In this document: piece after piece, positions 1 to 6,250 of the stretch
How the letters are laid out: every line of letters begins with the position of its first letter
Numbering within the stretch: position 1 is the first letter of the stretch
DNA from: an uncultured Eubacteriales bacterium
GTDB lineage: Bacteria > Bacillota_A > Clostridia > Christensenellales > Aristaeellaceae
NCBI GenBank assembly: GCA_902795555.1
Contig: CADBLV010000198.1
Coordinates: 1-7,387, forward strand
Reading direction: 5' to 3'
Length of the DNA: 7,387 nucleotides
Notes under the pieces: model-generated
Databases searched by the model: none
What the model was told of the DNA's origin: nothing
The model's input: only the letters and a program-made list of their open reading frames with translations
Position numbers and translations under genes: made by a program

Positions 1-1738
1 ACTGATCGATCAGTTCGATGTTGCGGATGGATTCGTCATCGGGGGTCATATAGGCTGTTTTATAATGGGTATAGATCACCTTGCCCGGGGCGGCGCCGCC
101 GGGCTTTTTGACGTATTTCCGGCGGGCATAGTCAATGGGGACAAGGGAGCTGAGCCGGCCTTTGGAATACCAGGCGGCAAGGAGGGCGGCCTGTTTCAGC
201 GTTTCCATGGGGATTTCGCCTTCCGATTTGATAATGACATGGCTGCCGGGCATATCTTTTGCGTGAAGCCAGAGCTCATCCGGGGCGGCGCCGAGGGTCA
301 GGCGGTCGTTCTGGGCGGCGTTTTTGCCGACCCAGATTTCAAGGCCGTCGGCGCTGCGATAGCGATAGGGCTTGCTCTGGGGGAGCTGGCGCTGCTGGCG
401 GCGGTTGGAGATCTTTTTCATATAGCCGGTGCGGATCAGTTCCTGACGGATTTCCTCCAGTTCGCTTTCACCGACGCATTTATCCACATCCAGGAGCATG
501 CCTTCAAGAAAATCCAGCTCCGCGAGGGTCTTCTCCTTCTGCAGGGCGGCAGTTTCGCGGGCGGAGCGGGCTTTCCGATACTTTTTAAAATACCGCTGGG
601 CATTCTGGCTGGGGGTCAGCATCCGATCCAGGGGAACGGTGATTTCACCGCCGGAGGGGGAGGACCAGTCCGGAAGAATTGCCTCGGTCATGCCTTTTTG
701 CAGTTGCCAGAGGTTTGCATTGATAGCCTCGCCCATGAGGCGATACTCTACCATGCGCTCAGCGGAGGCCAGCTCTTCCTCCTGCATGGCAAGCTTCTTT
801 TCACAGCGTTCGACATGGGTTTTGAGCAGGCGGATCATGCCGGCGCTTTTCTGGGCTAGCCGGTCCCTGGCGTCCCGTTCGCCGAAGAAGATTTCCAGCG
901 CTTCGGAAAGGGTGGAGCAGGGCTTCTGGGCGGAAAGGGAACGGGAGAGATAGGGAAAGGCGAAGACATCTTCCGGAGCGCCTTCTTCGCTCCAGAGCAC
1001 CCGGGGTTCGGCCATGCCGGGGAGCCGCCGGAAGAGATCCGCCAGGCGTGCACAGGCTTCCGGGAGGCTGGCAGGCCAGTCTCCGGAAGTGGAGATACGA
1101 TAGGCCAGCTCTTCGGCGGCGACGCGGCTGAGGCCGGCGATCTGATCCGCGAGGGCTTTATCAAAGCGCATGGCGGAAAGCGGGGCAAGACAGGATTCCA
1201 GTTCCTCAGCGGTGACCGTCCAGGGATTCAGTTTTCCTTGGCCGGGAGGCGGCGCATAGGGAAGACCCGGCTGAATCTGACGAACGCGGCTCATTTCCGC
1301 GTTCACATGGCGGGCGGCCTCGAGAATGCGGCCGTTTTCATCCAGCAGCATCAGATTGGAATGGCGGCCCATGATTTCCAGCGTCAGGCGGCGAAGCACG
1401 TGGTCTCCCAGCTCATTGATGGTATCCAGATCGATTTCGACAATCCGGTCGCCGCAGACCTGACGGATTTCCAGAACGCGGCCGCCGAGAAGTTGCTTGC
1501 GCATCAGCATACAGAGAGACGGCGGCTCGAGAGGATTGGGAAAAGAAGCCATCGTCAGGTGGCAGCGGGCATTATTGGGACTGGAACAGAGAAGGAGACG
1601 ATGGTTTTGATTATTGGCACGAATCAGCAGGATGACCGTGTCGCGTTCCGGCTGGGTCACGCGATCGATTCGGCCGCCTTTGAGCATGGTGTTGAGTTCC
1701 CGCGCTGCAAACGCAAGGGTGATTCCGTCTAATGGCAC
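1..1738 (-). CDS. rqcH: RqcH / NFACT-family ribosome quality control factor, 3' end cut by window
   Basis: Translating the minus strand gives 579 uninterrupted codons from GTG at 1738 to the window edge. In the family this protein binds split 50S subunits carrying stalled peptidyl-tRNA and directs template-free C-terminal alanine tailing, marking the chain for proteolysis. The NFACT-N domain opens MPLDGIT and holds Asp97-Arg98 (GDRIVEID), the pair known to be needed for tailing in Bacillus RqcH. A helical/coiled-coil middle follows (about residues 285-425), with the diagnostic LTPSQNAQRYFKKY near 371-386. The NFACT-R domain has DELWLHAKDMPGSHVII near 484-500 and YSKGR further on. The last visible residues (VIYTHYKTAYMTPDDES and a short tail) resemble the usual C-terminus, so only a few codons should be missing. 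GTG was chosen because AGGGGG lies 9 nt upstream and the family's conserved start matches; the first in-frame ATG (residue 18) would remove it. Older annotations call this family fibronectin-binding protein. Confidence 0.96.
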   Translation of the reverse strand, partial: MPLDGITLAFAARELNTMLKGGRIDRVTQPERDTVILLIRANNQNHRLLLCSSPNNARCHLTMASFPNPLEPPSLCMLMRKQLLGGRVLEIRQVCGDRIVEIDLDTINELGDHVLRRLTLEIMGRHSNLMLLDENGRILEAARHVNAEMSRVRQIQPGLPYAPPPGQGKLNPWTVTAEELESCLAPLSAMRFDKALADQIAGLSRVAAEELAYRISTSGDWPASLPEACARLADLFRRLPGMAEPRVLWSEEGAPEDVFAFPYLSRSLSAQKPCSTLSEALEIFFGERDARDRLAQKSAGMIRLLKTHVERCEKKLAMQEEELASAERMVEYRLMGEAINANLWQLQKGMTEAILPDWSSPSGGEITVPLDRMLTPSQNAQRYFKKYRKARSARETAALQKEKTLAELDFLEGMLLDVDKCVGESELEEIRQELIRTGYMKKISNRRQQRQLPQSKPYRYRSADGLEIWVGKNAAQNDRLTLGAAPDELWLHAKDMPGSHVIIKSEGEIPMETLKQAALLAAWYSKGRLSSLVPIDYARRKYVKKPGGAAPGKVIYTHYKTAYMTPDDESIRNIELIDQ

Positions 1739-1747
1739 GACCTGATT

Positions 1748-1753
1748 CCCCCT
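1748..1753 (-). promoter_or_regulatory. Ribosome binding site deciding the rqcH GTG start
   Basis: On the minus strand AGGGGG lies 9 nt before the GTG at 1738. It sits in a 10-bp imperfect tandem repeat (CCTGATT at 1741-1747 and again at 1751-1757, plus-strand reading). The 37-nt gap to the upstream LRR gene contains no terminator hairpin and no clear promoter, which favours read-through from that gene. Confidence 0.6.
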
Positions 1754-1775
1754 GATTATCCCCTTTTTTCCCTGT

Positions 1776-3170
1776 TTACCGCGTTTCGTACGTCAGGCCG
1801 AGATTGGCGCAGATCTGTTCGGCTTTGGAGCCGGCAGGAACGGAGAACACCGCCTGGGGACACTGCAGGAACGCGTCCGGAGCCATCACCGAAAGGGAGG
1901 CCGGAAGGGACACATGCTGCAGGGATTGACAATACATGAAGGCCTGTTCGGCAATATGGGTGACGCCTTCGGGGATGACCAGATCCGTCATGCCCGCGCA
2001 GAGGCAGAAGGCGCCCCGGCTGATGAGGGAGGTTGAGGCAGGAATGGTTATGGTCTTCAGGGAGACGCAGCCATAGAAAGCGTTTTCCCCGATGACGGAA
2101 ACGTTATCCGGGATGACCAGATCCGTCAGGAGACGGCAGAGGTAAAAGGCTTCCTTTTCGATTTTGCTCAGAGATTCGGGCAGGGTGATATGCTCGAGCG
2201 ATTCGGCGCCATTGAAGGCGCTGGGGCCGATCACCGCCAGCTTGGAGGAAAGATTGACCTCTGTGAGGTTGCGGCAATCGGCAAAGACGCCGGCATTCAG
2301 GGAGGTGACCTTTTCCGGGAGCGTGATGGAAGTGAGATTCCAGCAGCCGCGGAAACAGTTGATCCCGATCATCTTGATGCTTTCCCCCAGGGAGATGGAG
2401 GTCAGGCCCTTGCAGTTTCGGAGCAGGCCGGTCGGCAGGGACTTGACGCCTTTGGGGAAGGAGATTTCTTTCAGAGAACTGCAGCCGAAGAACGCTTCGG
2501 AGCTGAGCGAGGGGAATGTTTCGGGCATATTGATTTCGATTAGCTTCTCGCACAGATAGAAGGATCTGCGCTCCAGCGAGGTGACCGAGTCGGGAATGGT
2601 CACAGATTTCAGATATTGATTGCCGTAGAAGGCCATGGTCCCGATGGACTCGGTGTCATCCGGGATGGTGTAGGAGGAAGCTGTCTGGGAGGAGGGATAG
2701 CTGATGAGCATATGCTCCGTCTTGTTAAAGAGCACGCCTTTTCGGACTTCAAGAATGGGATGATCCGAAGAGACATTGATTCCGATGAGGGCGTCACAGC
2801 CGATGAAAGGATTGACGCCGATTTCCAGCAGAGAATCCGGGAAGGTAACCGTTTCCAGGAAGGTACTGTATGCAAAGGTCTGGGAACCGATTTTCCGGAT
2901 ACCCTCGGAGAAACGGACATTCACCAGGTCGTTATTCCAGGAGAAGGCGCCGTCGGCAATCTCGGAAACCGGCAGGCCGTCCAGCTCGGAAGGGACGGTC
3001 AGATTCGGGTCGCTGCCGTAATACTTGATCAGACTGATCGTCCCGTCTTCCAGAGGAAGATAGTCGTAATCGCCGCTTTGCTGATAGATGATCGTGTCGG
3101 CGGAGGCGACGGAAAAAAAGGCAAAAAGGAGGCAGAGAAGAAGGGGGAAAATCCAGAGTCGTCTGATCAT
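1776..3170 (-). CDS. Secreted BspA-like leucine-rich repeat protein (LRR_5 type)
   Basis: A 464-residue exported repeat protein. Residues 1-24 form a signal peptide: MIRR, a hydrophobic run of Leu/Phe, then SVASA with likely cleavage before Asp25. The rest is BspA/TpLRR-type repeats of consensus LxxxxIPxSVxxIGxxAFxxCxx: single units at about 82, 105 and 128, a longer unit with the typical LFNKTEHMLISYP segment (about 147-159), then eleven consecutive 23-residue units (187-439), and a closing VPAGSKAEQICANLGL cap. No LPXTG motif, lipobox or C-terminal membrane anchor is visible, so it is probably released or held non-covalently. Such proteins are commonly involved in adhesion or protein binding at the surface, but the ligand here is unknown. 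An in-frame ATG at 3233 would add 21 residues, but it overlaps the -35 box; the ATG at 3170 has GGAGG 9 nt upstream and starts the signal peptide directly. Confidence 0.93.
   Translation of the reverse strand: MIRRLWIFPLLLCLLFAFFSVASADTIIYQQSGDYDYLPLEDGTISLIKYYGSDPNLTVPSELDGLPVSEIADGAFSWNNDLVNVRFSEGIRKIGSQTFAYSTFLETVTFPDSLLEIGVNPFIGCDALIGINVSSDHPILEVRKGVLFNKTEHMLISYPSSQTASSYTIPDDTESIGTMAFYGNQYLKSVTIPDSVTSLERRSFYLCEKLIEINMPETFPSLSSEAFFGCSSLKEISFPKGVKSLPTGLLRNCKGLTSISLGESIKMIGINCFRGCWNLTSITLPEKVTSLNAGVFADCRNLTEVNLSSKLAVIGPSAFNGAESLEHITLPESLSKIEKEAFYLCRLLTDLVIPDNVSVIGENAFYGCVSLKTITIPASTSLISRGAFCLCAGMTDLVIPEGVTHIAEQAFMYCQSLQHVSLPASLSVMAPDAFLQCPQAVFSVPAGSKAEQICANLGLTYETR
1854..2612 (-). repeat. 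Eleven contiguous 69-bp (23-residue) LRR coding repeats
   Basis: The repeat start residue falls at 187, 210, 233, 256, 279, 302, 325, 348, 371, 394 and 417 of the LRR protein with no insertion or deletion. Ten of the eleven units carry Cys at the same position (207, 230, 253, 276, 299, 345, 368, 391, 414, 437); the seventh-from-start position, residue 322, is Ala. The units differ clearly in sequence, so this is an old protein-level repeat rather than a recent DNA amplification. Confidence 0.9.
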
Positions 3171-3204
3171 CGCAAAAACCTCCAGGCCTTGTTGTGCACC
3201 ATTC

Positions 3205-3233
3205 ATCATAGCGCTTTTTGCGATTTCAGTCAA
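3205..3233 (-). promoter_or_regulatory. Promoter of the LRR gene (and probably rqcH)
   Basis: Reading the minus strand, TTGACT (3233-3228) and TATGAT (3210-3205) are separated by exactly 17 nt, one mismatch from consensus in each box. Transcription would begin near 3198, giving a leader of about 28 nt that contains the GGAGG of the LRR gene. This placement rules out the longer upstream ATG at 3233 as the LRR start. Confidence 0.8.
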
Positions 3234-3302
3234 TTACTACATATAGTGCCGGAACGGCCCGGTTTCCCCTATCTCGCTTTCTGTCTGTCCGGAACCTGCA
3301 TC

Positions 3303-3332
3303 TTGACAGGAAACATCCGGAGAGAGGATAAT
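3303..3332 (+). promoter_or_regulatory. Promoter of the YunG-like/HAD gene pair
   Basis: TTGACA (3303-3308) and GATAAT (3327-3332) are separated by 18 nt. Transcription would begin near 3339, leaving a leader of about 30 nt with GGAG at 3355-3358. It is divergent from the LRR promoter, with about 70 bp between the two -35 boxes. That spacer holds two copies of CCGGAAC (3249-3255 and 3289-3295), exactly 40 bp apart. Confidence 0.8.
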
Positions 3333-3368
3333 ATAAACAGGAAGAAAAAGATATGGAGTGTGGATGAG

Positions 3369-3854
3369 ATGGATCGGGAAAAGCGGAAGGCGGAACCTTT
3401 TTTCGGATGGAGCCGGGCAGAAATCCGGCCGGGGGCCGGAACGGGAGAAAGCAGGGGAGACCTGTCGGAAGGACAGGGGGGAACGGAACCCTATTCCGGA
3501 ACCCTGCTGGATCTGTATGAAGAACTGCGGGAAGCCTGGAGTGCGGACACCTGCGCGCCGCGGATGCGTGCGGGATGGACGAAGGAAAACAGAACCCTGG
3601 GACAATGTTCGGTGACGGCTTTTCTGGTGCAGGATTTTTTCGGGGGGAAGGTTTACGGCATTCCCCTGGAAGAGGGTGGATATCACTGCTATAACGTGAT
3701 CGGCGGGGAGATTTTCGACCTGACGGATGCCCAGTTTGGGGAGAAGAAACTGGACTATGGCGGAAAGAATCCGGAGCAGTTTCGGGAAATCCATTTCCGG
3801 GACGTGGAGAAGTTGGAACGATATCGGAAGCTGAAACGGAGGATAGGCCATTGA
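3369..3854 (+). CDS. YunG-like conserved protein, possible Cys-His-Asp fold
   Basis: A 161-residue cytoplasmic protein with no signal peptide. Residues about 56-122 resemble what I recall of Bacillus YunG-type proteins: AWSADTC, a Trp at 70, TLGQCSVTAFLVQDFFGG, then GYHCYN and GEIFDLT. Family function is not established to my knowledge. The order Gln79-Cys80, His106, Asp117 resembles papain- or transglutaminase-like active sites; this is inference from motif spacing only. Residues 11-45 are a Gly/Glu/Ser-rich, probably disordered extension, and the C-terminus is rich in Arg and Lys. The ATG at 3369 is preferred because GGAG lies 10 nt upstream and the promoter at 3303 fits. GTG at 3360 in the same frame is an alternative adding three residues, and no closer in-frame ATG, GTG or TTG was seen before the conserved core. 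The stop overlaps the next gene's start. Confidence 0.8.
   Translation: MDREKRKAEPFFGWSRAEIRPGAGTGESRGDLSEGQGGTEPYSGTLLDLYEELREAWSADTCAPRMRAGWTKENRTLGQCSVTAFLVQDFFGGKVYGIPLEEGGYHCYNVIGGEIFDLTDAQFGEKKLDYGGKNPEQFREIHFRDVEKLERYRKLKRRIGH
3838..3842 (+). promoter_or_regulatory. Ribosome binding site for the TTG start of the HAD gene
   Basis: GGAGG lies inside the last codons of the YunG-like gene, 8 nt before TTG at 3851. The stop and start share TTGA (3851-3854), an arrangement typical of translational coupling. Confidence 0.75.
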
Positions 3855-4489
3855 TTCGCAATATTGTGTTTGACATGGGCCAGGTGCTGGTCCGATTCGA
3901 TCCGAACCGTTTTCTGGATCGGGAAGGGATCATGGATGCCGGGGACCGGAAAATCGTGATGAACGAACTGTTCCTGTCGGTGGAATGGGCGCAGATGGAT
4001 CTGGGAACGATGACGGAGGAAATGGCGGAAGCGATGATCATGCCGAGAATTCCGGAGCGGCTGCGGGAAAAGGCAGGGCATCTGCTGTGGCACTGGGCGG
4101 ATGACCGGGAGATGATCGACGGGATGGAGGAGCTGGCGGCGGGGCTGAAGGCCAACGGATACCGGCTGTTTCTGCTGTCCAACGCCAGCGTCGCCCAGCA
4201 TACCTACTGGCCGCGGTTTCCGGTGAGCCGTCTGTTTGACGGAAAGCTGATTTCCTGCGATGTGCGGGTGGTGAAGCCCATGCCGGAGATCTATCGGATT
4301 TTCACGGAGAAGTTTTCTCTGAAGCCGGAGGAATGCCTGTTTATCGATGACGCGGCGATCAATGTGGCCGCGGCCGTCGCTCAGGGTTGGCAGGGCATCG
4401 TTTTTCACGGCGACGCGGAGGAACTGAAGCGGAAGCTGCGCCTGGCCGGAATACGGACGGAAGGAATCGCTTCCAATGCTTCAAAATAA
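3851..4489 (+). CDS. HAD-superfamily (subfamily IA, YihX-like) hydrolase
   Basis: A 212-residue haloacid dehalogenase-type phosphatase. Motif I is FDMGQVLVRFD with Asp8 as predicted nucleophile; motif II is LLSNAS with Ser110; motif III is VVKPMPEIY with Lys142; motif IV is FIDD at 165-167, supplying Mg2+ ligands. A helical cap lies between about 20 and 90. Position D+2, usually the general acid Asp in HAD phosphatases, is Gly10. E. coli YihX (alpha-glucose-1-phosphatase) has the same FDLGNV-type motif and similar TxWP and KPxxxIY segments, so this is a subfamily trait rather than a loss of activity. A small sugar phosphate is a likely substrate class, but it cannot be read from sequence. The start is TTG, supported by GGAGG 8 nt upstream and the overlap with the preceding gene. 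It is expected to be co-transcribed with the YunG-like gene. Confidence 0.93.
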   Translation: MIRNIVFDMGQVLVRFDPNRFLDREGIMDAGDRKIVMNELFLSVEWAQMDLGTMTEEMAEAMIMPRIPERLREKAGHLLWHWADDREMIDGMEELAAGLKANGYRLFLLSNASVAQHTYWPRFPVSRLFDGKLISCDVRVVKPMPEIYRIFTEKFSLKPEECLFIDDAAINVAAAVAQGWQGIVFHGDAEELKRKLRLAGIRTEGIASNASK

Positions 4490-4492
4490 CGG

Positions 4493-4521
4493 TTGACAGA
4501 CGGAAAGCACAATCCTATAAT
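4493..4521 (+). promoter_or_regulatory. Perfect-consensus vegetative promoter upstream of xylB
   Basis: TTGACA (4493-4498) and TATAAT (4516-4521) have a 17-nt spacer: both hexamers and the spacing are ideal. Transcription would begin near 4528, giving a leader of about 44 nt before the ATG at 4572. The -35 box starts 4 bp after the HAD gene's TAA. A weak inverted repeat, CCAC (4537-4540) and GTGG (4549-4552) around an 8-nt centre, lies just downstream of the start point and could be an operator half-site pair, but the arms are short. Confidence 0.9.
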
Positions 4522-4571
4522 GAAATCAGGAGAACACCACCATATTTTGTGGATCAAAGGAGAAACGGGCA

Positions 4572-6098
4572 ATGAAATACGTATTGGGAATTGATCTGGG
4601 AACTTCCGGTACCAAAACGGTTCTGTTTGATCAGAACGGGAAGGGCGTTTGCTCCGCGACGGTGGAGTATCCCATGTATCAGCCGCAGAACGGCTGGGCG
4701 GAGCAGGATCCGAAGGACTGGTACAATGCTGCGGTGAGCACCATTCGAACCGTGCTGGAGAAGAGCGGCGTGAATCCGGCGGATGTGGTATCCCTGGGCA
4801 TCAGCGGACAGATGCATGGGCTGGTGATGCTGGACGAGCAAAACGAAGTGATTCGTCCTTCCATCATCTGGTGCGATCAGCGGACGGCGAAGGAATGCGA
4901 AGAGATTACGGCGAAGGTCGGATATGACAATCTGATCCGGATCACCGCCAATCCGGCGCTGCCGGGGTTCACGCTGAGCAAGCTCTGCTGGGTGCGGAAT
5001 CACGAGCCGGAAAACTATGCCCGGTGCAGGCATGTGCTGCTGCCGAAGGATTATGTGCGGTTCATGCTGACGGGGGACTATGCGACGGAGGTTTCGGACG
5101 CCAGCGGTATGCAGATGCTGGATGTGCCGAACCGCTGCTGGAGCGACGAGCTGCTGGGAATTCTGGACATTGACAAGAGCCTGCTGGCCAAAGTGTATGA
5201 AAGCTGTGAGGTGACAGGCCATATTTCCGCGAAGGCGGCGAAGCTGACCGGGCTGAGCGAAAGCACCCTGGTTGTCGGCGGCGCGGGAGACAACGCGGCC
5301 GCAGCGGTGGGCACAGGCGTGGTGGAAGACGGAAAAGCGTTCACCACCATCGGGACCAGCGGTGTGGTGTTTGCACATACGGATAAGCTGGCGATCGACC
5401 CGCGGGGCCGGGTTCACACTTTCTGCTGTGCCGTGCCGGGAGCGTGGCATGTGATGGGGGTGACCCAGGCGGCAGGATTGAGCCTGAAATGGTTCCGGGA
5501 TAATTTCTGCGCGGCGGAAAAGACGGTGGCCGAGGGGATGGGCGTGGATGCCTATGAGTTGACAAACAAGGAAGCGGCCCAGAGCCCCATCGGCGCCAAC
5601 AAGCTGATTTATGCGCCGTATCTGATGGGCGAGCGGACCCCGCATCTGGACAGCGACTGCCGGGGCGTGTTCTTTGGCCTGAGCGCCATGCATCAGCGGC
5701 GTGATCTGCTTCGCGCGGTGATGGAAGGGGTTACCTACAGCCTGAACGACTGCCTGAGCGTGCTGGCGGAGATGGGCGTAGCTCCGGAGACCATGCTGGC
5801 CTGCGGCGGCGGCGGGAAGAGCCCCCTGTGGCGGCAGATGCTGGCAGACGTGATGAACTGTCCCGTGGCCACCACGGTGAATACCGAAGGACCCGCCCTG
5901 GGCGTGGCGATTCTGGCCAGCGTCGGAGCAGGGCTTTACGGCAGTGTGCAGGAAGCCTGCCGACAGATGATTCAGGTGAATCCGGCGCAGAACCCCATCG
6001 GGGAGAATGTGCCGAAATACGCGGCGGTGTATGAGGTGTATAAGAAGCTGTATAATGCGAACAGGGAGCTGTTTAAGGACCTGAGTGCCCTGCAGTAA
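4572..6098 (+). CDS. xylB: Xylulokinase (FGGY carbohydrate kinase)
   Basis: Predicted to phosphorylate D-xylulose with ATP to xylulose-5-phosphate, feeding the pentose phosphate pathway. It is 508 residues, close to the family's usual 480-510. The N-terminal FGGY domain has GIDLGTSGTK (6-15, phosphate loop with Asp8), ISGQMHG (77-83), IIWCDQRT (98-105) and LLPKDYVRFMLTG (156-168). The C-terminal domain has GGAGDNAAAAVG (236-247) with Asp240 as expected catalytic base, TTIGTSG (258-264), GERTPHLD (353-360) and GGGGKSPLW (412-420) for the nucleotide. QMHG and WCDQRT favour xylulokinase over glycerol-, glucono- or ribulokinase, though substrate is by homology only. AAAGGAG lies 9 nt before ATG. 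No xylose isomerase, transporter or XylR-like regulator is in the window, so the gene either stands apart from a xylose operon or handles xylulose from another source. Confidence 0.95.
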   Translation: MKYVLGIDLGTSGTKTVLFDQNGKGVCSATVEYPMYQPQNGWAEQDPKDWYNAAVSTIRTVLEKSGVNPADVVSLGISGQMHGLVMLDEQNEVIRPSIIWCDQRTAKECEEITAKVGYDNLIRITANPALPGFTLSKLCWVRNHEPENYARCRHVLLPKDYVRFMLTGDYATEVSDASGMQMLDVPNRCWSDELLGILDIDKSLLAKVYESCEVTGHISAKAAKLTGLSESTLVVGGAGDNAAAAVGTGVVEDGKAFTTIGTSGVVFAHTDKLAIDPRGRVHTFCCAVPGAWHVMGVTQAAGLSLKWFRDNFCAAEKTVAEGMGVDAYELTNKEAAQSPIGANKLIYAPYLMGERTPHLDSDCRGVFFGLSAMHQRRDLLRAVMEGVTYSLNDCLSVLAEMGVAPETMLACGGGGKSPLWRQMLADVMNCPVATTVNTEGPALGVAILASVGAGLYGSVQEACRQMIQVNPAQNPIGENVPKYAAVYEVYKKLYNANRELFKDLSALQ

Positions 6099-6109
6099 GG
6101 CATGTTTTG

Positions 6110-6124
6110 TTTGCGATCCGCAAA
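6110..6124 (+). other. Short hairpin just after xylB
   Basis: TTTGCG and CGCAAA form a perfect 6-bp inverted repeat around ATC, 11 nt after the xylB stop. No T tract follows, so it is not a standard intrinsic terminator. It could stabilise the 3' end of the xylB message or be part of the larger structured leader before nrdR. Confidence 0.5.
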
Positions 6125-6147
6125 GCGGGAGCGATCAGCTCTGCATG

Positions 6148-6182
6148 TGATCCGTAATCCACAGTAAGCTGAGGACGGATCA
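6148..6182 (+). other. Inverted repeat in the xylB-nrdR spacer with competing partners
   Basis: TGATCCGT (6148-6155) and ACGGATCA (6175-6182) are perfectly complementary across 19 nt. Inside the loop, AGCTGA (6167-6172) can pair with either TCAGCT at 6135-6140 or TCAGCT at 6183-6188, so mutually exclusive folds are possible. No poly-U end follows any of them. The 152-nt spacer contains no clear promoter and nothing resembling an NrdR-box pair that I can recognise. Confidence 0.45.
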
Positions 6183-6211
6183 TCAGCTAAGGAGCCAACC
6201 GACAGACCAAC

Positions 6212-6233
6212 GCAGAAATCATGCAGAAATCAT
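6212..6233 (+). repeat. Exact 11-bp tandem duplication before the nrdR ribosome binding site
   Basis: GCAGAAATCAT occurs twice head to tail (6212-6222, 6223-6233), ending immediately before AAGGAGG (6234-6240). A two-copy exact duplication of this size could vary by slippage. Confidence 0.85.
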
Positions 6234-6250
6234 AAGGAGGAAATCGAAAC

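Noticed and set aside
65..859. Long plus-strand open frame (264 codons) opposite the left-hand gene
   Set aside because: It lies antisense to rqcH, whose minus-strand frame carries all NFACT motifs; the plus-strand translation has no recognisable domain and reflects GC-rich antisense codons.
3132..3134. Lipoprotein processing at Cys13 of the LRR protein
   Set aside because: The residues before Cys are PLLL inside the hydrophobic core, not a lipobox; an ordinary signal peptidase site (VASA) follows.
3171..3233. 21-residue N-terminal extension of the LRR protein from ATG at 3233
   Set aside because: That ATG overlaps the -35 hexamer and would place a polar stretch before the signal peptide; the ATG at 3170 has a good ribosome binding site.
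2616..3368. Upstream part of a 412-codon plus-strand open frame that would extend the YunG-like protein at its N-terminus
   Set aside because: This part is antisense to the LRR gene and lies before the promoter at 3303-3332; the real start is at or near 3369.
3226..4408. Overlapping minus-strand open frames of 318, 204 and 217 codons
   Set aside because: They are antisense to the YunG-like and HAD genes, are rich in Pro, Ser, Arg and His as expected for shadow frames, and lack ribosome binding sites or family motifs.
3851..4489. HAD protein as a catalytically dead pseudo-enzyme because Asp at D+2 is Gly10
   Set aside because: The YihX-like subfamily normally has Gly at this position, and the other motifs (Asp8, Ser110, Lys142, Asp166-Asp167) are intact.
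4554..5693. Minus-strand open frame of 379 codons opposite xylB
   Set aside because: The sense strand encodes a full xylulokinase with every FGGY motif; the antisense product is a His/Gln/Arg-rich shadow.
6099..6250. NrdR boxes (autoregulation) upstream of nrdR
   Set aside because: I could find no pair resembling the roughly 16-bp palindromic NrdR-box consensus; the inverted repeats present have different sequence and spacing.
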